Below the pieces are notes generated by a model, which made no database searches, was not told where the DNA came from, and saw nothing but the letters and a program-made list of their open reading frames with translations. Shown one piece after another: positions 56,828 to 64,000 of a DNA stretch of 64,000 nucleotides (its first letter is position 1; each line of letters starts with the position of its first letter). Location of the stretch: NCBI GenBank assembly GCA_023662865.1, contig JAMPIK010000001.1, positions 143,231 to 207,230 on the forward strand. The letters are read 5' to 3'. The position numbers and the translations under genes are program-made. This stretch comes from Prevotella sp. Its GTDB lineage: Bacteria > Bacteroidota > Bacteroidia > Bacteroidales > Muribaculaceae.

Positions 56828-57247
56828 ATGCCCTTACTCAAAGACAACAAGAAGTATTGCTTTGCGATGGAGATGACTGTCCGTGACTATGAACTTGACT
56901 CACAGCAGATAGTCAACAATGCGAATTATCTCCATTATATGGAACACACCCGACACACTTTCTGCATGGAAGCCGGAATGTCGTTCGGAGAATTACATCG
57001 TATGGGCATCGACCCGGTAGTGCGAAAAATTGAAATTGAATATAAAAGCTCACTTCGAGTAGGAGACCGGTTTATTTCCTGTTTGAAAGTAGAGCGGAAA
57101 GGCCCGCGATTTGTCTTTAAACAAGATATAATTTTTCCAAATGGTGAATATGCCGCGCAAGCCACGATTACCATTGTCTCATTGAAGAACGGGAAGCTCT
57201 CTCGCGGTGATGAATTGGCGTCATTGTTTTCTCCATATTTCAAATAA
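56828..57247 (+). CDS. acyl-CoA/ACP thioesterase, YbgC/FcbC hotdog family
   Basis: 139 residues from ATG 56828. Single hotdog domain with the family pattern VRDYELDSQQIVNNANYLHYMEHTR, where Asp in the ELDSQ segment is the expected catalytic acid of 4HBT enzymes. Hydrolyses an acyl thioester; chain and carrier unknown. Immediately followed by dprA (stop at 57245-57247, next ATG at 57248). Confidence 0.88.
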   Translation: MPLLKDNKKYCFAMEMTVRDYELDSQQIVNNANYLHYMEHTRHTFCMEAGMSFGELHRMGIDPVVRKIEIEYKSSLRVGDRFISCLKVERKGPRFVFKQDIIFPNGEYAAQATITIVSLKNGKLSRGDELASLFSPYFK

Positions 57248-58378
57248 ATGGGGCAATTTTCCGATACGGACTTGAAGGAGCGGATTGCACTCTCGTTCAT
57301 GAAGTGCATGACGGCTGAACTCGCATCTAAAATCGTGGAGACTTTTGATTCTCTCCATGATTTTTTTGAATTGAAGAAGGCTGATCTTACAGGTTTGCCG
57401 CTCACTGCCGGGATACGAGAATTGCTTGAATCAAGACACAATGCTCTTACTGCGGCGGAGGCTGAACTGGCCTTTGTCAAACGGCACAATATTAAAATAC
57501 TTTCATGTATTGACGAAGAAGCATATCCGACAAGGCTGTATAACAGTCCGGGGGCTCCGGTAAACCTGTTCGTGTTGGGAAATGCAAACCTTGATGAACG
57601 CAGAATATTGGCTGTTGTCGGCACGCGTAAAGCTACTGCCTATGGCCTTACCTATACTTCAAAGATTATAGAAGAACTTCATGATATTGTAGGCAACACA
57701 ACAATTGTCAGCGGATTGGCTTATGGTATTGACAAGGCGGCACACGAAGCTGCCCTGCGTCTGAATATGCCAACCGTGGCGGTTGTTGCTCATGGATTGG
57801 GGATGATTTATCCGGCAATGCATCGCATGCTTGCCACCGAAATATTAAAAGCCGGGGGAGCAATTATATCAGAATACCCTCACGAAACCAAGCCATTCAG
57901 AGGGCGATTTCTTGAGCGAAACAGAATTGTAGCCGGGATGTCGGATGCCGTGTTCGTTGCCGAAAGTCCGGTAAAAGGAGGTGCACTCAACACGGCGGCT
58001 CATGCACGTCAGTTCAGCAGAGAAGTATTCGCTCTTCCCGGAAGAGTCACCGACAAGGTTTCGGAGGGTTGCAATAAACTTATAAGCAGACAATTGGCTC
58101 TGTTAGCCACTTCCGGTAAGGATATTGCTTATGCCTTAGGCTGGGACTTGATTAAAGAACAAGACAAAAACGAGCAACAGCCCTCACTGTTTGACTCTTA
58201 CACCGGCAGCATTAAAGCTGTTTATGACTTTCTTAAAACCAAACTTGAACCCTGTACTCTCGACAATATTGTTGCCTCAACTTCCCTGTCGGCCAAAGAA
58301 GCTATGGCAGCTCTCGGTGAAATAGACCTTGACGGGCTGTTGATACGCCACCCCGGTACTCGCTTCTCCTTATTATAG
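57248..58378 (+). CDS. dprA: DNA-processing protein DprA
   Basis: 376 residues. Loads RecA on incoming single-stranded DNA in natural transformation (family knowledge). N-terminal SAM/HhH-like helices (residues 1-75), Rossmann DprA core with GTRKATAYG, VSGLAYGIDKAAHEAAL, VAHGLGMIYPAMH and ISEYPHETKPFRGRFLERNRIVAG, VFVAESPVKGGALNTAAHA; C-terminal winged helix ends LDGLLIRHPGTRFSLL. Directly adjacent to the thioesterase gene. No other competence gene in the window. Confidence 0.95.
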   Translation: MGQFSDTDLKERIALSFMKCMTAELASKIVETFDSLHDFFELKKADLTGLPLTAGIRELLESRHNALTAAEAELAFVKRHNIKILSCIDEEAYPTRLYNSPGAPVNLFVLGNANLDERRILAVVGTRKATAYGLTYTSKIIEELHDIVGNTTIVSGLAYGIDKAAHEAALRLNMPTVAVVAHGLGMIYPAMHRMLATEILKAGGAIISEYPHETKPFRGRFLERNRIVAGMSDAVFVAESPVKGGALNTAAHARQFSREVFALPGRVTDKVSEGCNKLISRQLALLATSGKDIAYALGWDLIKEQDKNEQQPSLFDSYTGSIKAVYDFLKTKLEPCTLDNIVASTSLSAKEAMAALGEIDLDGLLIRHPGTRFSLL

Positions 58379-58439
58379 GAATGATGTCTAAACTTTTATG
58401 TCGGAATCAGTGTTATGAGGATATAATTTAGATTTTCTT

Positions 58440-59429
58440 ATGACACCGACTATATCTACTTCAACACAGAAAAACATAGATACTCATGTTCATTTTTACT
58501 CCAAGCGATATTTGCTCACCTCACAAAATGAACTTGAATTCAAACCGGTAACACCGGAGGTCATGCCTTTGATTTGGCGTTACCTGATTCACGAAAACGG
58601 CCGTACTTGCGACTTCTCTTACGGCGGTCTCCTTATTTGGACTCCACTGTTTGAGTATGAATACGCAATCTTCCGCGATACGCTTTTTATTAAAGGAAAA
58701 CTTGAAGGAGACATGAGTAAACCAGCATTCTCGCTGCCGTTAGGTTCTTTATCGGTAGGGGAGTGCCATGACATTCTCAAACGATGGTGCGAAAGAAACA
58801 ATCAAACCTTACGCTTTTCCGCAATACCGGAATATGCCCTTGCGGATTTCAAAAATCTCAACCCGACTTCCATAAAGGAACTTCCGAATTGGGCGGATTA
58901 TCTATATGATATTACCCCCATGGCTACTCTTTCCGGTAAAAAAATGGCCAAAAAAAGAAATCATGTCAATAAGTTTGAATCCACATTTCCGAACCATGAA
59001 TTCCGCATATTGACCAAAGAATTGATACCCGAAGTTTTGAGTTTACTTGAAAAGATTTCGTCCGAAGCCGATGACCAATCCGATATGGCAAAGTCTGAAC
59101 GCCAACTTTGCAACAAAACATTGGAAATGATGCAAACGTATAATCTGCCGATGTCGGGAGGAGTGCTTTACGCCGAGGGGAGGCCTGTAGCTTTTACGGT
59201 AGGAGATTTAAAGCATGACACATTATACATACATATAGAGAAAGCATTGCGGAGTGTGCCCGGTGCCTATGAGGCTATTAATAAATACTTTGCAGAGGCG
59301 ATGTTTGAATACTGCCCCTCGCTCAAATATATAAATCGTGAAGACGATGCCGGCAGTCCTGGGCTCAAATATGCAAAGGAATCATATCACCCTATAGAAT
59401 TACTCAAGAAGTTTGACATCATATTTTAG
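58440..59429 (+). CDS. DUF2156 protein (GNAT-fold, MprF C-terminal-like)
   Basis: 329 residues, soluble. Matches the stand-alone DUF2156 family of Bacteroidales: FKPVTPEVMPLIWRYLIHENGRTCDFSYGG, KKMAKKRNHVNKFES, PMSGGVLYAEGRPVAFTVGDL, YINREDDAGSPGLKYAKESY. The fold is two GNAT domains, related to the aminoacyl transferase part of MprF, but no membrane flippase domain is present and substrate is unknown. Sixty-one bases after dprA. A TAATTTAG near-box lies just before the start. Confidence 0.82.
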   Translation: MTPTISTSTQKNIDTHVHFYSKRYLLTSQNELEFKPVTPEVMPLIWRYLIHENGRTCDFSYGGLLIWTPLFEYEYAIFRDTLFIKGKLEGDMSKPAFSLPLGSLSVGECHDILKRWCERNNQTLRFSAIPEYALADFKNLNPTSIKELPNWADYLYDITPMATLSGKKMAKKRNHVNKFESTFPNHEFRILTKELIPEVLSLLEKISSEADDQSDMAKSERQLCNKTLEMMQTYNLPMSGGVLYAEGRPVAFTVGDLKHDTLYIHIEKALRSVPGAYEAINKYFAEAMFEYCPSLKYINREDDAGSPGLKYAKESYHPIELLKKFDIIF

Positions 59430-59447
59430 CCGACAGTGAGCGAAAAA

Positions 59448-59479
59448 TTTGGCTCTTAACATAAATATTGGTAAATTTG
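59448..59479 (+). promoter_or_regulatory. promoter for the GT2-mscS-amylase genes
   Basis: TTTG (59448-59451), 20 bases, TAAATTTG (59472-59479): full consensus, 32 bases before ATG 59512. Confidence 0.8.
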
Positions 59480-59511
59480 CAGTGCATTTATATAGAACAC
59501 GCCTGTAACCT

Positions 59512-60258
59512 ATGAGCGAGGCATTAGTTATAATTCCGACATATAATGAGATTGAAAATATCTCAAAAATAATTGACGCCGTAATCGGCCTTTATGAACC
59601 TTTCGATATTCTTGTGATAGACGACGGGTCTCCCGATGGCACTGCGCAAGCCGTAATGCAAAAGATGCAGGAATATCCGGGGAGAATATTTCTTGAACAA
59701 AGGCAAGGAAAGCAAGGTCTCGGCACAGCCTATATCCACGGATTTAAATGGGCGCTTGCTCGTGACTATCAGTTCGTTACTGAAATGGACGCCGATTTCT
59801 CTCATAATCCGGAAGATTTACCCAAACTCCTGAACGCATTAAAAACACAAAAGGCTGACGTAGCTATCGGTTCACGTTACATCACGGGCGTTAATGTGGT
59901 AAACTGGCCCATGGGCAGAGTGCTGATGTCTTTCTACGCTTCCATGTATGTGCGAATTGTAACTCGCATGAAAGTACGCGACACTACCGCCGGTTTCGTG
60001 TGTTGGCGTAGAAGGGTGCTCGAAGCTCTTGATTTGGATAATATTGAATTCAAAGGATACGCATTTCAAATTGAGATGAAATTCAAATCCTTTAAGCGCG
60101 GATTTAAAATAGTCGAGGTTCCGATTATATTTGTAAACCGAGTGTTGGGTACTTCCAAGATGAACGGCAGTATTTTCGGAGAAGCGGTATTCGGCGTGAT
60201 CAAATTGCGAATGAAGTCGTTATTCAAAAAATATCCCCAAGCAGAGCCATTAGTTTAA
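59512..60258 (+). CDS. polyprenol-phosphate mannosyl/glucosyltransferase (DPM1-like GT2)
   Basis: 248 residues. GT-A fold: ALVIIPTYNEIENI, nucleotide-binding VIDDGSPDGTA, DxD region TEMDADFSHNPEDLPKL, VAIGSRYI and the DPM1-like RDTTAGFVCWRRRVLE. Makes a polyprenyl-phosphate sugar, mannose being the most common, used as donor on the outer face of the inner membrane. No C-terminal membrane domain, as in bacterial Dpm1 homologues. Thirteen bases before mscS. Confidence 0.9.
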   Translation: MSEALVIIPTYNEIENISKIIDAVIGLYEPFDILVIDDGSPDGTAQAVMQKMQEYPGRIFLEQRQGKQGLGTAYIHGFKWALARDYQFVTEMDADFSHNPEDLPKLLNALKTQKADVAIGSRYITGVNVVNWPMGRVLMSFYASMYVRIVTRMKVRDTTAGFVCWRRRVLEALDLDNIEFKGYAFQIEMKFKSFKRGFKIVEVPIIFVNRVLGTSKMNGSIFGEAVFGVIKLRMKSLFKKYPQAEPLV

Positions 60259-60271
60259 CCGACATTAAATC

Positions 60272-61195
60272 ATGACAGTCTTATCAATTCTACTTCAAAA
60301 TATTGCTTTGTTACCCGCAGAAGAACAGCCGGACTCCGATACTGCAATTGATGCCGGGCAGACTGTTAAACAGGTAGAGAATTTTATAAGTTCGGAAACA
60401 ATAGACGAGATTGTAAAGAGTCTGATAAACTTCGGATTTAAACTTGCCATCGCAATTCTTGTATTCATTGTCGGCAAATTTGTAATCAAAAGTCTTCACA
60501 ATTGGATACGCAAATTAATGACACGCAGAAACACCGATGCATCGCTTGCATCTTTCGTACTGTCATTAATCAAAATCACTTTATACTTCATATTGATAAT
60601 TACCGTAATCGGAATTATCGGCATAGAAACAAGCTCTTTCCTCGCACTTTTCGCGTCTGCCGGTGTAGCTGTTGGTTTGGCTCTTAGCGGCACTATGCAA
60701 AATTTTGCCGGCGGTGTATTGATTTTACTGTTGAAACCTTACAAAGTGGGCGATTTCATTGAAGCGCAAGGATTTTCCGGCACGGTAAAAGAAATACAAA
60801 TTTTCAATACTATAATAAATACCCCCGACAATAAGGCTATCATCATTCCTAACGGCGGCCTTTCCACTTCGTCAATTAACAACTATTCTCTTGAAAATCA
60901 ACGCAGAATTGATTGGAATATAGGTATAGCTTACGGTACTGACATAGACCATGCCCGAAAAATTATACTTGATATTTTATCAAAAGAAACAGCATTGAAA
61001 AGCCAACCGAATCCGGTGGTATATGTGAGCGAATTGGCAGACAGCTCGGTAATACTGAGTGTGAGAGCATGGGTTCCCACTGCGCAATATTGGGAGATTT
61101 TCTTCAAATACAATGAATTGTTTTATAAGACATTGCCAAAAGAGGGAATAGAATTCCCGTTCCCACAGGTAGATGTCCATATTCAAAATTCCTGA
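60272..61195 (+). CDS. mscS: small-conductance mechanosensitive channel MscS
   Basis: 307 residues. Three N-terminal hydrophobic segments; the pore helix region ASAGVAVGLALSGTMQNFAGGVLILLLKPYKVGDFIE is the signature, followed by the beta domain (IFNTIINTPDNKAIIIPNG) and the C-terminal alpha/beta cage. Opens on osmotic downshock. Sits between the GT2 and amylase genes in one direction. Confidence 0.94.
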   Translation: MTVLSILLQNIALLPAEEQPDSDTAIDAGQTVKQVENFISSETIDEIVKSLINFGFKLAIAILVFIVGKFVIKSLHNWIRKLMTRRNTDASLASFVLSLIKITLYFILIITVIGIIGIETSSFLALFASAGVAVGLALSGTMQNFAGGVLILLLKPYKVGDFIEAQGFSGTVKEIQIFNTIINTPDNKAIIIPNGGLSTSSINNYSLENQRRIDWNIGIAYGTDIDHARKIILDILSKETALKSQPNPVVYVSELADSSVILSVRAWVPTAQYWEIFFKYNELFYKTLPKEGIEFPFPQVDVHIQNS

Positions 61196-61212
61196 TTATG
61201 CCGACCAAACAT

Positions 61213-61230
61213 TAAGAGCTTGCTTATTAA
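61213..61230 (+). repeat. possible solitary end of a TAAG-type repeat
   Basis: TAAGAGCTTGCTTATTAA matches the first 18 bases of element A at 16 positions. It lies 2 bases before ATG 61233. Only one end is present, so it may be a remnant or chance. Confidence 0.3.
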
Positions 61231-61232
61231 CA

Positions 61233-62939
61233 ATGGAAAAAGAAAAACTTATCATATATCAGGTTTTGCCACGTTTGTTCACCAACATGAATAAAATGTG
61301 TCAACCCTTTGGTACTCTCGCGCAAAACGGCTCCGGAAAGATGAACGATATTTCCGACAAGGTGCTTCGCTCAATAAAAAATTTGGGAGTGAATTGCGTG
61401 TGGTACACCGGCATAATTGAACATTCCACCAAGGAGGAGTTTCCGGGAATACCCGCTGATAATCCCCATATCGTAAAAGGGCAGGCCGGTTCCCCTTATG
61501 CTATAAAAGATTATTACGATGTCGCACCGGAATTGGCGGAAAACATTCCTAACCGAATGAACGAATTCCAAGCTCTGGTAAAGCGCACTCATAAGGCCGG
61601 CATGAAAGTCATTATTGATTTCGTGCCTAACCACACAGCTCGTATATATCACTCCGATGTAGCACCTTATGGTGTAAAAGATTTCGGAGTGGACGACGAC
61701 ACTACAAAATTCTTCTCCTCCGACAACAACTATTATTATCTCACCAATCAAAAATTTCAACCCCGGTTTGATATAGGTGATTACGATGAATTCCCGGCCA
61801 AAGCTACCGGCAACGATGCGTACACCGCATTCCCCGGCGAATATGACTGGTATGAGACCGTAAAACTCAACTATGGATATGACCCCGGCAACGGATTTCA
61901 AGCCTCCGACCCGGCTCCTGACACATGGATTAAAATGCTCTCAATCCTCAGATTTTGGGCTTCGAAAGGTATTGACGGCTTTCGTTGCGATATGGTCTTT
62001 ATGGTGCCGCTCGTTTTTTGGAATTGGGCCCTACCTCAACTTAAAAAGGATTATCCCCACCTTATATTCATAGGTGAAATTTACAATGTGGGGCTATATC
62101 GTCCGTTTCTGGATTATTGCGGCTTTGATTATCTCTATGATAAAGTAAATCTATATGATACCCTTGTCGGCATTGAGACCCAATCACTTAGCGCCGCCCG
62201 ACTTACAGACTGCTGGCAAACGGTAGACGGGATTGCGCCAAAAATGCTGAACTTCCTCGAGAACCATGATGAGGTCCGATTCGGCTCTGTCGCCTATGCC
62301 GGTAATCCCTCCAAGGTATTGCCGTCATTAGTTGTAAGCTCAATGATTAACACCGGGCCGTTTATGGTTTATTTCGGTCAGGAAATAGGGGAGTGCGCCC
62401 TTGATAATGAGGGATTTGCCGGCAACAATAATCGAACTACCATATTTGATTTCTGGAGCTACGACACACTGCGCCGTTGGTACGACAACGGCAGATGCAC
62501 CGTGTCGAAACTTACACAAAAAGAAAAATGGCTTCGAGGGCTATATACCAAAATTCTTCATCTCTGCAATCAAGAGAAAGCAATAAGAGAAGGCTCGTTC
62601 TTCGACCTCATGTACGTTAATCTTAACAACGATGCATTTTCTCCTCACACTAATTTTGCATTCCTGCGTCATTTTGAAGATGAAACACTGCTGATTGCGG
62701 TTAATTTCGCTGACACATCATGCACAATTAAAATTAATATCCCGGACGCCGCATTCGAAATGCTCGACTTGCCGCAAGGTGCAGCTGATAGCATTGACTT
62801 GCTTACTGATAATCATAAAAATATTACCCTGCAAAGAGGCGTTCCCATACCATGCACAATAACCGGGAAAGGCGCGGTAATATGGAAAATAAAACATTCA
62901 GAATTCGCTGAACTCAATAAAATAGACGGTGAATTTTGA
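61233..62939 (+). CDS. GH13 alpha-amylase-family enzyme, cytoplasmic
   Basis: 568 residues from ATG 61233, with no signal peptide; the longer frame overlaps mscS. GH13 regions in order: I VIDFVPNHTAR, II GFRCDMVFM (nucleophile Asp), III FIGEIYNVGLY (acid/base Glu), IV LENHDEVRFGS (transition-state Asp). C-terminal beta domain from ~residue 490. Acts on internal alpha-glucan or maltooligosaccharides, complementing the glycogen cluster at 11.8-16.5 kb. The prs promoter overlaps its stop codon. Confidence 0.9.
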   Translation: MEKEKLIIYQVLPRLFTNMNKMCQPFGTLAQNGSGKMNDISDKVLRSIKNLGVNCVWYTGIIEHSTKEEFPGIPADNPHIVKGQAGSPYAIKDYYDVAPELAENIPNRMNEFQALVKRTHKAGMKVIIDFVPNHTARIYHSDVAPYGVKDFGVDDDTTKFFSSDNNYYYLTNQKFQPRFDIGDYDEFPAKATGNDAYTAFPGEYDWYETVKLNYGYDPGNGFQASDPAPDTWIKMLSILRFWASKGIDGFRCDMVFMVPLVFWNWALPQLKKDYPHLIFIGEIYNVGLYRPFLDYCGFDYLYDKVNLYDTLVGIETQSLSAARLTDCWQTVDGIAPKMLNFLENHDEVRFGSVAYAGNPSKVLPSLVVSSMINTGPFMVYFGQEIGECALDNEGFAGNNNRTTIFDFWSYDTLRRWYDNGRCTVSKLTQKEKWLRGLYTKILHLCNQEKAIREGSFFDLMYVNLNNDAFSPHTNFAFLRHFEDETLLIAVNFADTSCTIKINIPDAAFEMLDLPQGAADSIDLLTDNHKNITLQRGVPIPCTITGKGAVIWKIKHSEFAELNKIDGEF

Positions 62940-62965
62940 ACACACAATTAATATTATTAACTTTG
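62935..62965 (+). promoter_or_regulatory. promoter for prs
   Basis: TTTG (62935-62938), 19 bases, TAACTTTG (62958-62965): full consensus. The -33 element overlaps the amylase stop codon. Leader ~48 nt. Confidence 0.8.
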
Positions 62966-63017
62966 CAGTGTCAAAGCATAAATCAGAGTCTAATAACTTC
63001 ATATATCTCAACACAAA

Positions 63018-63962
63018 ATGAGCACTAATCTACATCCAATCAAGGTGTTTGCAGGGACTAAATCCCACTACCTCGGCGAATCAATCTGTAAAGAACTGGG
63101 TATCGAACTCGGAAAAATGAAAACCGAATACTTCGCCGACGGCGAGTTTGAAGTAGGCTTTGAAGAGTCTATTCGCGGTGCAGAAGTATTCCTCGTACAG
63201 TCTACTTTCCCCACAGCAGATAACCTTATGGAACTGCTGCTCATGGTTGACGCAGCCAAACGTGCCTCCGCAAATACAATCGTAGCTGTAATACCTTACT
63301 TCGGTTGGGCTCGTCAGGATCGCAAAGACAAACCAAGAGTGTCAATTGCAGCAAAACTCGTGGCCGACTTGCTCACTACCGCCGGCATAGACCGTGTAAT
63401 AACCATGGATTTGCATGCCGACCAGATTCAAGGCTTCTTCGATGTACCCGTTGACCACCTGTATGCATCTTCAATCTTCATACCGTACATCCAAAGCCTT
63501 CACCTTAAAGATATGGTAATCGCTTCACCTGATGTAGGCGGTGCAAAACGCGCAAACTCTTACGCAAAATACTTCGACGTACCTTTGGTATTGTGCCACA
63601 AACAACGCGCAAAAGCCAACGTGGTAGACAAAATGACCGTAATCGGAGACGTAAAAGACAAAAACGTAATCCTCGTTGACGATATAGTAGACACAGCCGG
63701 CACCATTACAAAAGCTGCCGACTTGCTTATGAGCCAGGGAGCTACAAGTGTACGCGCATTATGCTCACACGCCGTAATGAGCGACCCGGCCACAGAACGT
63801 GTCAATGCTTCCGGCCTCACCGAAATCATCTTCACAAACTCCATACCATATAATCGTCCCGAGTCCAAAGCAACCGTTTTGCCCGTAGCCAAACTCTTCG
63901 CCGACACCATACGTCGCATTCATAACAACGAGAGCATATCCTCACAATACCTCTTCAAGTAA
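63018..63962 (+). CDS. prs: ribose-phosphate pyrophosphokinase (PRPP synthase)
   Basis: 314 residues. Makes PRPP for purine, pyrimidine, His and Trp synthesis. Motifs: KVFAGTKSHYLGESICKELG, FADGEFEV, ATP-binding PYFGWARQDRKDKPR, metal/catalytic TMDLHADQIQGFF, and the PRPP loop VILVDDIVDTAGTI. Class I enzyme. Complete, ending 38 bases before the window edge; the remaining bases show nothing recognisable. Confidence 0.97.
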   Translation: MSTNLHPIKVFAGTKSHYLGESICKELGIELGKMKTEYFADGEFEVGFEESIRGAEVFLVQSTFPTADNLMELLLMVDAAKRASANTIVAVIPYFGWARQDRKDKPRVSIAAKLVADLLTTAGIDRVITMDLHADQIQGFFDVPVDHLYASSIFIPYIQSLHLKDMVIASPDVGGAKRANSYAKYFDVPLVLCHKQRAKANVVDKMTVIGDVKDKNVILVDDIVDTAGTITKAADLLMSQGATSVRALCSHAVMSDPATERVNASGLTEIIFTNSIPYNRPESKATVLPVAKLFADTIRRIHNNESISSQYLFK

Positions 63963-64000
63963 GAACAAGTTTGCAGCCAAAAGTAAATTCAAAATACCAC

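Noticed and set aside
56935..57624. 229-residue ORF opposite the thioesterase and dprA
   Set aside because: Antisense to two clear genes and spans their junction.

Overview
The window looks like a chromosomal segment of a Bacteroidales bacterium, most likely of the Muribaculaceae/Bacteroidaceae type. The species cannot be fixed from the sequence alone. Evidence: many intergenic regions carry the Bacteroidetes promoter (TTTG, 19-20 bases, TAnnTTTG); the order purH-mreB-mreC-mreD-mrdA-rodA is the usual Bacteroidetes one; there is a glycogen trio (debranching enzyme, GT4 synthase-like enzyme, GH57 amylase), a two-subunit methylmalonyl-CoA mutase, and several small families seen mainly in this phylum (DUF4293-like, MANKRE-type, periplasmic TPR proteins). 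Almost all the sequence is ordinary core genome. No rRNA, tRNA, CRISPR array, transposase or phage gene was recognised.

Layout, left to right. 1-3.6 kb: the end of an alpha-2-macroglobulin gene and an EptA/EptC-like phosphoethanolamine transferase. 3.7-8.0 kb (minus): mutA-mutB behind a long hairpin-rich leader. 8.1-11.8 kb (plus): dnaE. 11.8-16.5 kb (minus): the glycogen operon. 16.6-23.5 kb (minus): one tightly packed operon of hisS, a binding-protein/FecCD/ATPase uptake transporter, an unknown protein and a secreted histidine phosphatase. 23.6-26.4 kb: a large TPR protein and a DUF4293 membrane protein. 26.4-30.2 kb (minus): HAD hydrolase, gmd, fcl and a WecA-like sugar-phosphate transferase, that is GDP-fucose synthesis next to glycan initiation. 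30.3-32.4 kb (minus): sugar permease and PfkB kinase, probably for fructose. 32.5-34.8 kb: divergent MATE exporter and ispE. 34.9-38.5 kb: M3 peptidase and pyrC. 38.4-43.5 kb: DUF488, LRR, GNAT and two TPR proteins. 43.6-46.1 kb: gyrA. 46.3-54.8 kb (minus): the purH and cell-elongation operon, with an omega-amidase-like gene at its end. 55.4-64 kb (plus): malic enzyme, thioesterase, dprA, a DUF2156 protein, polyprenol-phosphate glycosyltransferase, mscS, a cytoplasmic alpha-amylase and prs.

The most unusual content is non-coding. Three elements (42.0-42.4, 54.9-55.0 and 55.2-55.4 kb) share terminal inverted repeats beginning TAAG and ending CTTA, and a core close to GCCAAAAAGTCGCCG. They look like one family of MITE-like or leader-like repeats. 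Two end exactly at, or 3 bases before, a start codon, and the two at 55 kb are inverted copies of each other between divergent genes. The mutA leader (about 250 nt) holds six hairpins and matches no riboswitch I can name. Several promoters lie inside terminator-like hairpins, and the divergent MATE/ispE promoters would give leaderless or nearly leaderless mRNAs.
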